Positions 1-13,068 are shown, numbered from the stretch's first letter. The stretch is 64,000 nucleotides of DNA from Camellia lanceoleosa (GCA_025200525.1 CM045767.1:118604021-118668020), one strand, 5' to 3'. Translations and numbers: made by a program. Notes: generated by a model from the letters alone, not told the origin.

Positions 1-1620
1 TGACTTAGGAGAAATTAAGAGAAATAACAGTTAATATGAAGAACAATCAAGTATTTCATTAAAATGAACACTTACAATAGTCCAAACTCAAATTTCAAGA
101 GGTTTACAAAGAATACTACTTGAATCTGCTTGAAACTACTCCTATGAATCGAAATGCAGTGCGGGTATTTAAAGAACAGGTATTTAAAGTGCAGAATTTA
201 AAGTACAGGAAATGTAAAACTAGAAAGGAAAATATGAAGTAAAGACTGGTTTGTATGATCTGAGTCTGGAGGGCTTTTCTGAGGGCTTCCCTGCTATTTA
301 TACTTGTCAAAGATGACCTTTGAACTGCACTTCAAACCGTCGAACTACTCCTCCATGATCGCTGATCATGCTACCTTAGAAATAGTCTCACTACGCCATC
401 TCTTGCAGTTGAGCTTCCCTCCTGTATTTGAATTTGAATATGAGTAACCGTTGAAGTCACGTCACTTTGTATCTCTTTACTGATCTAGTGCTACTCAGAT
501 CACGTGAGAACCAATGTTCATTGCCACGTGTTCGATCAGGATTGAGGACTTGAATTATCTTCCCATAATACCCTTATTCTGTCACGTGTCAAACTGTGAT
601 TTGACTTCTACAAAATATGTAGTCAACAGTGACTAAAATAATTTATTTTGTCTTTTGTGACTATTTTAACCACAAACCATCTTCTCAAACGGACCGCTCT
701 ATCACACTTCAATGACAACTTTTATACCAATTAAATCCATATTTAAGGTATATATGCCTCCAAAATATTAATCAATATACTCAATTTTTTTTTTATTTGT
801 TAGTGGACCGTGTCACTGTCACCAACGTTAAACAACTACTAAACAAAAACAAAACAAAATTTTGCTAGTATTAAAAAAACGAACAAATACAAATACACAA
901 TAAGATAGCAAAAAAAAGCCCTATCAAACTCACCTTGCAAGCAACGGCAACATTTGTCCCACTCCCTTTCAACCTTTTCCGTGTCCGTACCACAGGATAT
1001 TTTTTCATTCGGATATTGATATGATATTCTTATATATTGATTAGAATAAAGTTTATTAATTTATCCATACTTATTAGTTTATAGTTAATAAAGTATATGA
1101 ATTGCTAAAATATTGGTACATAATGACTTAGCCGAGTTTTGAGTTCATTATTTTAAAATAAAAAATATATTCTAACATAATTTTGATATAAAATTTGTCA
1201 ATATATATGACAGTAGCTTTTTTTTCAATTAAATGACACTTTCATAGTTTCTTTGTTTTAAAATAATAGTTTTGAAACTTAGTCAAATCATTTTGTATGA
1301 ATTTTTTATATATTTTTTTAATTACGCAAATGATATATTGATTTTCTCAATTTTATAGTTATAATGAAGGATATTCATTATATATAAAATAATGTAAAAT
1401 TTATCGTTATTTACATTCATTGAGGGAGCAATTTCATGATACGAAATTTTATGTATATATTTTAATTGAGTAGTATTTTTCTAACTCTATTTAATTTTAA
1501 TTTTAAAAGATGATTCACGACCGTCACACCTGATTCTTACTGCATATCTCTTGATATTCTCTATAGAGTTAGGCCACCACTGATTCCATTATTTAAAAAC
1601 ATAGCTCATACCCTCTCTCT
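1..1620. other. AT-rich left flank without a recognisable gene
   Basis: I see no coding region, RNA gene or element ends here. The part from about 1000 is very AT-rich with T and A runs. The last 200 bases should hold the promoter of the RING-H2 gene that follows, but no motif there is distinctive enough to call. Confidence 0.5.
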
Positions 1621-1626
1621 CCTCTC

Positions 1627-1628
<2 letters not shown>

Positions 1629-1674
<46 letters not shown>
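1629..1674 (+). repeat. (CT)n microsatellite in the 5' leader of the RING-H2 gene
   Basis: About 46 bases of uninterrupted CT repeat end two bases before the ATG at 1676. CT/GA runs are common in plant 5' leaders. Its length is likely variable between individuals and it may modulate expression, but that is inference. Confidence 0.9.
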
Positions 1675-1675
<1 letters not shown>

Positions 1676-1677
<2 letters not shown>

Positions 1678-2197
1678 GGACCACCACAAATTCGAACTCA
1701 GCCCTCTCTTCATGGGCATTCTTGGAATCCTTTCCGGTGCAGCCATCGTTGCAACATTCCATTGCATCGCCATAGGTTGGTGCAGCAGCCACCAGCCACC
1801 ACCACCACCAACCCCGCCGCAAAACCGCCCCCGAATCGCTCGTGGGAGTACTAGTACTCAAGATGACAGCCCCAGCACCACCAGCAACTCAGCAGCTCAA
1901 CTAATCACAATCTATATACCCACCAATGAAGCCAAAGAAGCTCCTCTCTGTGCCGTGTGCTTGGGCGAGTACGCCGAAGAAGAGGAGCTCCGGGTGTTGC
2001 CGGAATGTGGACACTCGTTTCATGTTACGTGTATTGATACGTGGCTTCACTCCCATCCCAATTGCCCGCTTTGCCGTGCTGGCGCGGTGGTGCCGGCTCT
2101 GCCGCCGCAAAATATTGTGACGTCACCACCACACCATGTGGTGGTGGTGCCTCCTCCTCCGCCGCTGCAGAATGGTGGTGTCTTTGCCAGATTCTAG
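1676..2197 (+). CDS. RING-H2 finger protein, ATL-type E3 ubiquitin ligase
   Basis: Intronless 173-codon gene. The product has the ATL layout: a hydrophobic membrane segment at residues about 10-36, a proline-rich linker at about 40-50, and a RING-H2 finger. The zinc ligands are C92, C95, C111, H113, H116, C119, C130 and C133 (spacing C-x2-C-x15-C-x-H-x2-H-x2-C-x10-C-x2-C), with W123 in the E2-contact region and proline before the last ligand. Family knowledge: ATL proteins are membrane-anchored E3 ligases that pass ubiquitin from an E2 to a target, often in defence or stress signalling. The target cannot be inferred. The tail is Pro- and Val-rich. The start is chosen because it is the first ATG after the CT-rich leader and keeps the membrane segment at the N-terminus. 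No break is visible. Which ATL paralogue this is cannot be decided. Confidence 0.93.
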
Positions 2198-2898
2198 TCA
2201 CTCTCTTTGGTTTTTAATTTTTAACTCGTATTTTTTCATTTTAAGTGAATTTTTAAAACATTTTATTAGTGAATATGGTGTGTGTATATATATATATATA
2301 TATTATATTCACTAATAATTTTAATTAAATTTTTTTAGGTCTAGTAGATGTAAAAAAGTTTTTTTAAAAAAAAATATCAAATCGAGGGTGACGACATTGT
2401 ATATCTGTATGTGGTAGATGGGTTTGTATGTATATATATATATATATATGTGTTGAGTTTTAAGTTTTTTCGTAGAGTAATGTTAGAGATCTTAAATATT
2501 TTATCAAATGTCTTATATAAGTGTAGGATCCACACAATATGGATCTCACAATCATGTGAGATATTTGATAAAATTTTTAGTAGAATTTTGAAACTTTTAC
2601 ATTTTTGCTTTTGTGTGTTTTGGCTTAAAAGTGAGAGTGATGAATATTGTTGGGGGCAATGTAAATAAGAGATGTCATCAATGGTGTCCTCTTCTACCAT
2701 TTGGGATTAGTAAAACTATCAAAGTATCAATATATAGGTTCAGTTCTCAGTTGATTAACCAAGAATCAACATAATCTTATTAGGTTGATAATTTAAAAAG
2801 TCATCACCAAATCAATGTACTCAACACCAAATCAAACCCGCCCGAAAAGGTCAGAGGGTAGGTTGGTTCAGTTCTTTGATTTACTAGCTAATTTGTGC
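2198..2898. other. 3' flank of the RING-H2 gene, AT-rich
   Basis: No gene seen. It holds (TA)n runs near 2285 and 2428 and a small foldback sequence at about 2476-2588, then plain AT-rich DNA up to the Mutator-like element. Confidence 0.5.
2476..2588. repeat. Small foldback (MITE-like) sequence
   Basis: The left arm, with TATTTTATCAAATG near 2496, pairs imperfectly with a right arm containing ATTTGATAAAAT near 2562. Between them lies a smaller inverted pair, GGATCC/GGATCT. A hairpin of about 110 bp is typical of degenerate MITEs. Exact ends and TSD were not found. Confidence 0.45.
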
Positions 2899-3381
2899 GA
2901 GTCCGGATCCTCTCCTTGAGGAGGGTCCTTGACTTCCTGCAGGCAACGACCACGATCTGTGGAAACAAATCCATCGGCTCTAATAAAAAAAAAAAAAAAA
3001 TTGAAAATTTTGCCATTTCAAAATCCCGCCCAAACGATATATGCACACAGCTCTGTTGGGATTCACGTTCACTCTCACACAGCCCCCTCACTCTCACACA
3101 GCACTCTCCTCCGTCGAACCCATCCTCATCCTCACCAGCGAACCCATCCTCACCGACGGCGAACTCCATCCTCACCGACGGCGAACTCCACCGCGACGAC
3201 CACCATCGGTTGAGCAAAGATCTCTTCTTCCTAACAGTTGGTCTTGAGCACGGCGACCTCACACTCACCACGGCGGCTAATCTGCTCCTGCCTGAAACTC
3301 CGACGCCTTTCACTCTCACTCAGCCCCTTCTCCTCCACCGAACACACCCTCACCAGCGAGCTCTTTCCTTACACAGGCAAG

Positions 3382-3417
<36 letters not shown>

Positions 3418-4445
3418 TTGACGATGTGGGTCTTCTTTCTTTTTTCTTTTTTTTTTTTTTTTTTTTTGTGGCTCAAAAAGTACCCCTTGAGCCATTTTTT
3501 AAGAATATCTATCTGTTGGAAAACACAATAAGAAAATGGCTCAATCTGTTATACATTACAAAATGAAAAAACCTTTAAAATGAGTTTGTTGGACTTGTGT
3601 AGTCAGGTTCTTCATTCTTTACATATGAGACGTGTAAAGAAATTCTTTTAAATAATGCTTGTCATTCATGCACCAAGCTCTCTCTCACTCTCTGTTTCTG
3701 ATTGTGATTTTTTTTTTTTTTTTTTTTTTTTGTGTGTATATAACGGTTCAATTGGACTTGTGTTGATTTTGTATTTTTTTTCTTTTATATTTATTAAGTT
3801 GGAATTGTCAGTGTGAGAATTAACTACCTATACCCATTGCAGATATGAACAAGTGAGGTCTTCTTGGCTTAAATCACAAAGGACACATTTTGCTCAACTT
3901 TCTTGCACATTGCAAGGTGGGAATGAAGAGGATTGCTGCACAACTTGTTGAGATAATATTTGGTTGATAGTGATGCAACCAAATGCTGGCAAATGCAAGT
4001 TTTAGTTGGATGTATTTGTAGTGAAGCTACTAGATGAGATGATTGTATCAGTTATGCTAAGGAAAGAAAACTTGAAGTCAATGTCTCGGAAGGAAAGGAA
4101 GGCAATTGAAATATGCTGGGTTAATTTTTATATTTATATTTTGGTTGAAAATATGATTGTAATTACCATGTCAAAAGTTGTAGCATCATAATTGCAATGT
4201 TATAATGGATAATATCTTTTAGTTTCCATATTGGCCATTTAATGAGTACCCAATCACGTAATGGTGTTTGATGGAGTGCATATTGGTAAAACCTCAAAAA
4301 TCATTCTTTGGTCATGTAATTCATAATTTGGCTGGTGGTATAATGGTTTGTCTTTATTGAATTTTCTATTATAAGGCTTGCCATCAAGAACCTACAAAAA
4401 TGTAGATCATCAATTTTTCCTTCAGATGTGCAACAAACAGAAAAA

Positions 4446-4540
4446 ATCAATTTTTACTTGGTGCTACACACAGAAACTTTTGCAGGTAAAATCTGGTTTG
4501 GATTTACTTGGTGCTACACAGAAACTTTTGCAGCTAAGAA
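4446..4540. repeat. Short tandem duplication inside the MULE
   Basis: The phrase TTACTTGGTGCTACAC...AGAAACTTTTGCAG occurs twice about 50 bases apart (from about 4454 and 4505), the second copy lacking two bases of a CA run. It is a local duplication with no coding meaning that I can see. Confidence 0.7.
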
Positions 4541-4835
4541 TTAACTAAAATTAACAGAGCTGTTTGAACATGGTGAGATTTGTCCTTAAGGATTGCTGAG
4601 TTCTTGGTGATCTTAGTGGTTTGAATCTACTGTGACTGACAGTGAGGTTGGTCCTTGGGTTAACTCTCACTCATATATATTTAGGACAGAATGAGTTCGA
4701 GGATCAACTTCAAATTTGTTCTCTCTTTGTGATTGGTTGCATAATCCAGAATACCAAAGTACCAGAATACCAGAATATTTGTGAACACAGGTTTTCAAAA
4801 TTAAAAAAAAAAAATCCAAAATAGAGCAATAGTGA

Positions 4836-4858
4836 ACATGAACATGAACATGAACAAA
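4836..4858. repeat. (GAACAT)n short tandem repeat
   Basis: Four units of a six-base repeat within the MULE interior. A GA run follows at about 5007-5027. Confidence 0.8.
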
Positions 4859-6274
4859 ATCAAAATCAAAATTACAATTACACAAAACAATGGTGAACAT
4901 GAAACAGAACACAATACAGAGTACCAGAATAACAGAGCACAATCCAAAAATTACAATGCAACAACCCATGTCCCAATCCAGAATACCAGAGCACAATCAA
5001 GAAACAGAGAGAGAGAGAGAGAGAGGGGGGGGCTGACTGAAGGTGTATACACAAACTGAAGGTGTATCCACAACCCATGTCCCAATCCAGAATACCAGAG
5101 CCGATGAAGGTGTATCCACTATGTATAAGCTTGCTTGAAACAGAGCTTGTCGCCGTCTTGAATCAGAGCTTCCAGCCAGTGGGTGAGGTGGGTTGGTGAT
5201 GAGCGGCTGAGTGAAAGTGAGAGTGAATGTATAACCTCTGTGAATGTATAACCTGTGTGAGAGCCGTGTTTTGTTTGGGCAGGAATGACGAAAATTTCAA
5301 TTTTTTTTTTTATTATTAAAGCCGTTGGATCTGTTTCCACAAATCGTGGCCGTTGCCCGCAGGAAGTCAAGGACCCTCTTGAAGGAGAGGATCCGGACTC
5401 AATTTGTGCACCACTAACTATAGCCCTTTCGGATGGTGAGCTTGGAGACTCTTTATAATAGTTAAAAAGGTGAAAAGTTATTTTATTTTTATTTTTTTTT
5501 TAAGAGGGGGAGTGGAAAAGTTATTTAAAAAGTTAAAAAATTATATAAAAAAAAAGAAAGTCAAAAATTCATTTTCTTCTATATTTTTTTTACATGTTTT
5601 TTTAAAAAAAAAAACTAAAAAATTATCCAAAATATATTTGTTTTTTCACTTTATATTTTAGTCAAAAGTTAAAAAATTATTAAAATAGTCTATTTCTAAA
5701 CTAATCCTAAAGTGGTAGAGAATTTTTTAGGATGAAAGTGAGAAATATTAAAATTTGAATGGGATAAAGCGTAATTTATCTATATTTATATAATAATAAT
5801 ATGTTATAATGCCACTTGGTGTGATGTGATTGCCAACATGGCATTACAGTTTTTGAGTTGTCAGTGAAGAGGAATTACATGTCAGTGAAGCAAATAAAAA
5901 AATAATAAATAAATAAAAAATTACACAGACTTGCATTCTTGCAGTTTTTGAGTTGTACCCTACCGTACAAGGAGTTCACGCCCATGTTTTATATATATAT
6001 ATATATATATTTTTGTCTTCTACCCTGTACTGTTATTTCTTTAATATTTCACTTATTTCAATTGTTTTTTTTTTTGGTAAAAAAAATAAAAAATAATAAA
6101 ATAATAAAAATTTGGTTGAAAATTAAGCAAAATATTATTCATTATAAAGCGTAAAATGATTTCATGATTAAAAATTTGGTAAATTAATTTTTTTTTTCAT
6201 GATGATTGATATTACTCGATATGCAGATCAAATCTCACTACTTTCATACCGTCTTGTCTTATTTTATTCTTGAC

Positions 6275-6445
6275 TAATGATATACAAATAAATTTTTTAT
6301 ACAAAGAAATCTATATATAATGATGTGTCATATTTATATCCACTCATTAAAAATCAAAATTCTCATTATTATAGTTCATTATTGTAAGATTATAATTGCC
6401 ACATCATTATGTTAGTTCTATATGAAAATTATATATGAATATTAT
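6275..6445. repeat. Foldback MITE-like sequence
   Basis: TAATGATGTGTCATAT near 6319 is mirrored by ATTGCCACATCATTATG near 6396, with weaker pairing continuing outward to about 6275 and 6445. This is consistent with a 170-bp degenerate MITE. No TSD was identified. Confidence 0.5.
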
Positions 6446-6812
6446 TTTTTTAATTTTTTTCTTTTTAAAGTTGACTTTGTAGTTGATTTTTTATTAAGAT
6501 TTTTATTGTGAAAAATATTTTAGGTATTAACCAAACACTAGAAAACAGAATAAAAGTTTTTTTTTTTGGGCAAAATCATTTTACATAAAGGGAGGGAAAT
6601 TTTTTGAGGATCAAAGTGAATAAAGTTAAAACTTCGAGGGGAAAGTGTAATTTATCTTTTTATTTTTAAAAGTAAACTTAAAATAAATAAATAAAAGCAA
6701 AAAGTGAGCCGACATCCACTTACAATACCCCCCCTTCCACGCGTAAATATCTTTTCATTTTGGTACCCTATCTAAAGTTATCGTTTATCAAGTATATATT
6801 TTTAGAAAAATT

Positions 6813-7411
6813 ATACTAATTAGTTCTTATAGTTTGAGATTTTTATCATTTTAATTTTTAATTTTTTAATTGTGATATATTTGATTTTGAATTTTGAGTC
6901 TTATTTTAAATAAAGACAATTGAATATACCATTACTTAATTTCAAGGACAAAATCGTCAATTTGATAAATTATAAACTAATTTCATAAAAATAAATGTCA
7001 AAAAAAATTTAAAATTATTTTAATAATTATTTCTACCCATCAAAAATAAAATTGATACAAATTAATAAAAACTACATGATTAATTTTTAAAAATTAATTT
7101 TACATGATCATCATCCAAATACATAATAAAAATTAATTTGGTAAAAAAATAAATAAATGTCTAAAAGATTTATATATTTTATATAATTTTATCTTCAGTA
7201 ACTAGAAAAAATTCAAAAATAATTTTTTGACATTTATATTTGTCAAATTAATTTATATTTTATCAAATTGATGATTTTGCCCTTGAAAAATCTAATAGTA
7301 TCTACATTTGTCCTTATTTGGAACAAGATTCAAAATTCAAGGTTAAATGTGTCACAATTGAAAAGTCAAAAATCAAAATGATATAGGGATCATTAATGTA
7401 ATTCATCTAAT
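6813..7411. repeat. Foldback element with long (~170 bp) inverted arms
   Basis: The left arm (about 6813-6985) and right arm (about 7245-7411) are inverted copies. Shared landmarks read inward include AATTGTGA, TTGAATTTTGA, AAGGACAAA and ATCAATTTGATAAA. The 600-bp unit has no reading frame. A foldback or MITE origin is likely. The superfamily is unknown because no clear TSD was found. Confidence 0.65.
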
Positions 7412-8101
7412 ATTTTAAGTAAAAAATTAAAAAGTCATTCACTGTGCTTGGTTACCAATTTTCCAAAACACTTTTTAGAAAATTCTATTTTCTTATTTTT
7501 CGTGTTTTTTTGTTTTTACTGAATTTTTTTAATATTTTAAGCAATTTTTTTACTTTTTAAACACACCTAACATAAATACACCTAAAAAGTAAAAAAATTG
7601 TAAAAAAAATCTTTTAAAAATTCACTAAATACTAAAAATACAAAAAAAAATATAAGAATTCAGTACATTTTTTGTATTTCTATGTATTTATTAATTTTTT
7701 AAAATATTTTTTCACAAATTTTTTACTTTTTAGATACCTCTAACTAAGGTGCATATAAAAAAATAAAAAAAATCTTTAAAATTTAAAAAATATTCACTAA
7801 AAACAAAAGAATACGAAAACCAAAAAAATTAATTTTTTAAAACTTTAATCCAGAAAACTCAAACCAAATACATTGATTGGTGCTATTTGGGAAGGAAATT
7901 TTTTGATTTTTTTTTTTGTTTTTTTTTTTCACTAAAAGACAAATTGGTTACAAAAAAATAAAAAATAAAAAATCCAAACAAAATTTCATATCAAACCCCA
8001 TAATCATTTCATTTTTTTTTCTCACAAATATCACATCCAACTACAAAAAAACTCAACTATCTTCCCAAACACAAAAAAAAAAATTTCTCTAATAATATCC
8101 T

Positions 8102-11100
8102 TGATTAAGGCCGAAATGTATATCATTGAGGCCGTTAATTAGAATCTCTTAACTTCACTTGTTGTTCAAACTGAATACTTTATGTGTGTTGAATATCAAT
8201 CAGGTTGTACATCGTCGGAGCATAAAATGGACAAAAAGACAAAATTTAGACAAAGTTGACTTTTTCTAAAAAAGTCAAACTGATGTTTTAAACCTGTTTG
8301 GAAGTAAGTCGAACTATAAAAGGAAAAGGAAAAGGAAAAGGCTTTTCTAGGGTTCTGAAATTGTTTTGACCTAAAAGGAGAGGTTAGGGTTTGGAAGGGA
8401 AGAAACAAAAAGCTTCAAGGATGTCTTCTATGGTGGTTTCTTCTCCATCTACTTCTTTCCACTCTTCCATGAGTGGCTAGTCTCCTTTTCTAGGGTTTTG
8501 ATGAAACCCTAGCCATGTAATTATTTTGTTTTCTTTTTTATTTTTAATTATGTAAAGGTTTGAACATTTGTATGGTGATTTAGAAGTTCATATATATATT
8601 TTTCATTATCTCTTCGAATATTTGACTCTATGTGATTGTTGAATGTTATCCATACATGTGTTTTCTATTCCTTCACATTCAAGGTATGAAACGAACCATA
8701 CTACGAGGAACGAGTCGTATCACTACCTTAGTTTAGAGTGAACGATTCGTATTACTTGAGATGGTTCGTGCTCGTACATTGAATGTGATGATCTTCTTGT
8801 CAGATGCTTCAAACTTGTAGTTGTGAAACATTAATCCGTTCAAACCATAGCATAATTGATTTCAATTGGAAACCCTAATTATGTGGTTAATGGTGAATTC
8901 TCTACCCTATGATTTTTTCCTAATTTAGTAAACCCAATTTCAATTATTATTGATAATTTAATTCCTTAGTTTATTTTATTTGTTATTAAATTAGGTTATG
9001 AACCATCAATCTTTTTATCAAAATTAATTTAGGAATTTAACAATTAAATTAAATTAATTTCACAATTTGTCACGACCCAAACCCGCCCCTAAAAGTTTGG
9101 CATCGTAACCGGCCAGTAATCCTAGATTACCACAAGCCTTCCTATACAAAACATAAATAATCGGGGCTCGCGGAAGCGAAAACTAAATACAAATAGTCCA
9201 AAGAGCTGTGCATTTATATGAACGAATATTTACATGCCAAAAATGTTAATTTACCCACTTATAATACATAACATGCAACCAAAAGATCATATACAAAACA
9301 TAGGCTCACGCCACAGCTATACAACCAAAAACAAAGCTCGTACGGCTTTCCAGGCCTAGCCCAAACTTGGAGGCACTCAAAACACTGGTAGGCTTCAAAA
9401 TGGCGGCTCGGTGTAAGACCCCGCCTAGGCTTGACCCCCAGAGTGCTCACCTATAAATACATATATACAAACAACGAGCTAAAGCTCAGCAAGTAGCATT
9501 AAAGTAAAAGGGAGTAGTGAACGAATTCCGAACATTTCATATATCCATAAATCAATTCATTCATAAACATACTCATCTCATATCAGAACATACATAATGG
9601 CATACTCCATAGAAATAACATATATTGTCTTCCGACTAGAGTAACCGGTCCTGAACACCGATTAAACACATACCGAGATCTCGTAAACTAGTCCACTTAG
9701 GACTATATATGGATGCCATACTAGATTCGCAAATCAGGACATTCGTTCACGGGTTTAAAATCACATTTCAAAAACATATCGTATCATATAGCATTTCATA
9801 TAACATTACAAATACATTGCATATCAACATAACTTTACAAAAATGTTACTCACAGTGGGTTTCCAAAACCGGTTGCACGGTCTTCAAGGTTTGACCTGCA
9901 AATATAAACATTACAGCATAATCTCTTAACATATAAAGTAAATACATACTTGTAATCTCATCAACATAACTTAATTAAGCCTTAGGAATACCTAAAATGT
10001 AATAAGGATGTCCAAAACATGCATTGAAAAACTCTGCGAAATTTCTGAAAAATAGGTCCCCGCTTGGCGTAAAACCCTTTCGAGCGGTGTGAACCGAGGC
10101 GAGATATCGGATGCATGAAATCCCTTCGGCGATTTGTGAAAATCTAGGTTTTCCAGGTTGCAGATTCAAGCTTCAAACCGATTTCCAACCTTTCCAAACT
10201 CATTTTTTGGGCATGTAACTTTGAAAATCACTTGAAAACTTATGAACTTACATGTTTAAAACATCATTTCAAGAAACCATAGCTCAAAGGCTTGAAAACA
10301 ACTTCCAAAATCATCAAATTCAAAGCCCAAAACACTTGAAAATCACTTAATCTCAACTCATGATTCTTAAACAAAACCCACATGCGTCATATAAGGAATC
10401 AAACCTTGAATCAAGATGAAAAACTATAATCATGCACCTACAAGCTTCCTTAGATCAAAACACACATAATACTTTCCATGAACCATAATTTTCCTTTAAA
10501 TCCATTTACTAGTCATGAGATCATGCAAGAATTAACCTTATTCAAGAACTTAGAAGGGAAATTCTTACCTTAACTACTTAATGAAGAGGGTTTGACTTGA
10601 TTTCCCTTCCGTTCTCTTCTTTCCCTTTGCTTCTCCCATTTTCTCCCGAATGTTCTTCTCTCTCTCTCTTAGATATTTTCTTCTTTTGTTTTTGAGTCAA
10701 ACAATGGGTCAATATCCTTATCTTAAAGCATATATATAAAATTATGCCATAAACTCAAGCCAAACGGGGTTTAGCGAATCAGACGGAAATCAGTTCTCAA
10801 TTAAATGTCCCAAATGGTTCTAAAAATTCTCGGTATCACATAGGCGTGTTCAATTTCATTTTCTGAACCCATTACGGGCGTCAATTTCAGTCCCGAAGTT
10901 GTAATTCCAATAGATATTTTTCTAAATCAAACAGATATTCTCCAATTAATTCGTCTAAACACATAATTAATTACTGATAAATATGACACATGTTTTGGAG
11001 TCATTACACAATTGTCCATGTGTATCGATACCTGGACTTGCCATTATTCTAAAAGAATTTGGTATAGCTTAGTGATTATTTTTGGTGTGTTCAATGACCC

Positions 11101-11104
11101 ATCA
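8102..11104 (+). repeat. 5' LTR of the Athila-like element (interrupted)
   Basis: About 1057 bp of LTR remain after removing the solo LTR at 9068-11008 and its duplicated 5 bases. It matches 47658-48662 throughout, with many scattered substitutions, which indicates considerable age. It runs from TGATTAAGG to GACCCATCA, directly followed by the primer-binding sequence. Confidence 0.85.
9068..11008 (-). repeat. Solo LTR of a TGTCACGACCC family, in the 5' LTR of the Athila-like element
   Basis: Runs TGTCACGACCC...GGAGTCATTACA with a perfect TSD CAATT at 9063-9067 and 11009-11013. The host LTR copy at 48561-48590 shows the empty site. It is 1941 bp with no internal region, so it is the product of recombination between two LTRs. 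It is related to the LTRs of the gag-only elements at 14246 and 54837 (shared GGCCAGTAATC...AGATTACCA near 9111). Orientation is assigned by analogy with those elements, where the strand ending in GTGACA precedes the primer site. Confidence 0.9.
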
Positions 11105-11125
11105 AATTTTGGCACCGTTGCCGGG
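11105..11125 (+). other. Primer-binding site of the Athila-like element
   Basis: TTTTGGCACCGTTGCCGGG lies two bases after the LTR end. Athila elements have an almost identical site (one base different, GGCGCC), complementary to the 3' end of a tRNA thought to be tRNA-Asp. This fixes + as the sense strand. Confidence 0.8.
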
Positions 11126-11513
11126 AACTTCTGGCGAAATTAGTTAATTTAAAATTACATTCTTATTTTAATTTTTAGTTTAGGATTTTATGCTTTTGGT
11201 ATTGCTAAGTGTGCAGAGCATTTGAAATTGGAGCTATCATTGAAGTGCAAGTGGAGCGCAGCCGAGCTTAAAAAAAAAAAAAAACCACAACACTAAAGTG
11301 AGTAAACAGAAGCAAACACTCACAAGCAAAGCACCAAAGTGCTAAAACGAAAGTCAAAGCTCAATTGGGGGTTGGAGATAACGTCTACACGCCAAGCACC
11401 CGCAAGACAAGTAAAGCATTTTCGTTAAACCGCTGTGAGTATTTCTCTTTTAGCATTCTGCTTTCGTAACTTAGTGCACTAAGTCGAACTTATTGTGTGT
11501 GTGTGGGTAGTGT

Positions 11514-13068
11514 ATGCACGGGCGTCGTTCTTGTCGCCCTGAATTGTGGTGTTTGGACCTTGAACTAGAAAGGACCCTTAGGAGACTTAGGGCTTCTGCC
11601 CGTGTTCCTAGGCTTGAGTATTCATATCCATACATTGAGCCATTAGAGATGGCAGATCCTAATGTCCCGAATGTGCCTAACCGGACCCTTAAGGATTATT
11701 TTACACCCACTGCATGTACATCACCATCATGCATCCAATTACCTAACACCACTGCTGTTCATTATGAGATTAAGTCCAACACCATACAAATGCTCCCATC
11801 ATTCCATGGACTAACTCATGATGACCCTTATAAGCATTTGAATGAATTTCTGCAAATTTGCTCGACAGTGAGGATCCAGAATTTCACAAATGTGGCCTTA
11901 ATGTTGCGATTGTTTCCATTCTCGTTAAAGGATAAAGCCAAACACTGGCTAAATTCTTTACCTGCTAATTCAATCACAACTTGGGACCAATTACAGCAAC
12001 GGTTCTTGGAGAAGTACTTTCCCATAGGTAAAACCAACCAACTTAGGCGAGCCATCACAAACTTTGCTCAAATGGATGGCGAGCAATTCCATGAGACTTG
12101 GGAAAGACTTCGAGATCTTCTCCAACAATGTCCCCACCACCAAGTGCCTGATTGGCAACTTGTTCAAACATTCTATTATGGTTTAACTGAGCCGTACCGC
12201 CAAATGGTGGATTCGTCTTGTGGTGGGACATTTATGTCTAAAAATGATGCCGAGGCATGGCAATTGTTTGAAAACTTAAGTGATAATTCCCTTCACCATG
12301 CCTCCAAAGCAAATCAAACCCGATGGTTGGAGCCCCGAGAAGAGGGGGCATTTATGAGGTTGGGCAAAACTTAGAGTTAGCCCAACAAGTAGAGGCACTA
12401 TCCCGCAAAATAGACCACTTATTAGTTACGGGACATGCCCCTACCCAGCAAGATCAGCCTCAATTCCGTGAGGCGTGTGTTATATGTGCGAGCCCTGCTC
12501 ATGACTTGAGTGAGTGTCATTCGGCATCACAATTTCTGAAGTTAGTCCAAGAGCATGTGAATGTGGCTCAAGGATTCTCTAACCCGGGTAATGACCCATA
12601 CTCCAACACATATAATCCGGGATGGAGAAATCACCCTAATTTCTTATGAAGACCCCTTTCACAAAGCACTTCTTATATTCCTCCACCACCAAGGCAGAAT
12701 TTCAATAATTTTGCCAACTAATCATCCTATCAACCACCGCAACCTTATCGACCCCCCACTGCAGAACCACTAACCCTCAAGATGTTCCTCAAGGCAACTC
12801 TGCCTTTGAGACTCAGGTGTTGGAAGTTCTCTCAGAACTTAAAGGGTTAGCACCGATAGTTCACTCCTATACTCACTCTATTGCCAAGATAGAGACCCAA
12901 TTGGGTCAAATGGCTAACAACATGAATCGGAGAAATGAGGGAAAATTTCCAAGTCAAACTGTGGCCAACCCTAAGGGACAATACGAGGCAGAGAGTTTGG
13001 GTGGGAATGGTAAGCAACATGAGCAAGTGCAGGCGGTGGTTGCTTTGAGAAGTGGTAGGGAGTTAGAG
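11514..13068 (+). pseudogene. gag of the Athila-like element, frameshifted and then split by a solo LTR
   Basis: The first frame (11514-12374) encodes an Athila-type capsid region, with the characteristic alternation of LF.FSL.D.A..WL...P and W..L...FL.KYFP at residues about 140-175. A shift near 12330 continues in another frame to 12649. That frame carries a single CCHC knuckle, C-x2-C-x4-H-x4-C, encoded at about 12472-12513. A third frame (12817-13068) covers the gag-protease linker with the family phrase LRSGREL, and is cut at 13068 by a solo LTR. Coding resumes at 20881. Gag would have formed the virus-like particle. At least two frame changes make this copy non-functional. Confidence 0.8.

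Larger units (their letters stand above)
2899..5400. mobile_element. Non-autonomous Mutator-like element (MULE)
   Basis: The ends are terminal inverted repeats of about 155 bp, both starting GAGTCCGGATCCTCTCC when read inward (2899 onward and 5400 backward). They are flanked by a perfect 9-bp duplication AATTTGTGC at 2890-2898 and 5401-5409, diagnostic of the Mutator superfamily. The 2.5-kb interior has no transposase. It contains proline/serine-biased low-complexity reading frames, a (TA)n at about 3397, homopolymer tracts, and short repeats. It must have been moved by a transposase encoded elsewhere. Host gene fragments inside are possible (a short reading frame near 3850-3965), but I recognise none. 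Confidence 0.88.
5410..8096. other. AT-rich intergenic DNA with foldback MITEs
   Basis: No gene is visible in 2.7 kb. The stretch is dominated by A/T homopolymers and contains two inverted-repeat sequences (about 6275-6445 and 6813-7411) listed separately. The remainder is low-complexity. Confidence 0.6.

Noticed and set aside
1589..1861. Open frame opposite the RING-H2 gene start
   Set aside because: It encodes Trp and Arg-Glu runs from the complement of the Pro-rich linker and the CT repeat. It is a shadow of the gene and microsatellite.
2895..3566. 223-codon Ser/Pro/Leu-rich open frame inside the MULE
   Set aside because: Low-complexity composition, crosses homopolymer tracts, and starts in the terminal inverted repeat. 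Several overlapping frames look equally good, so no protein is supported.
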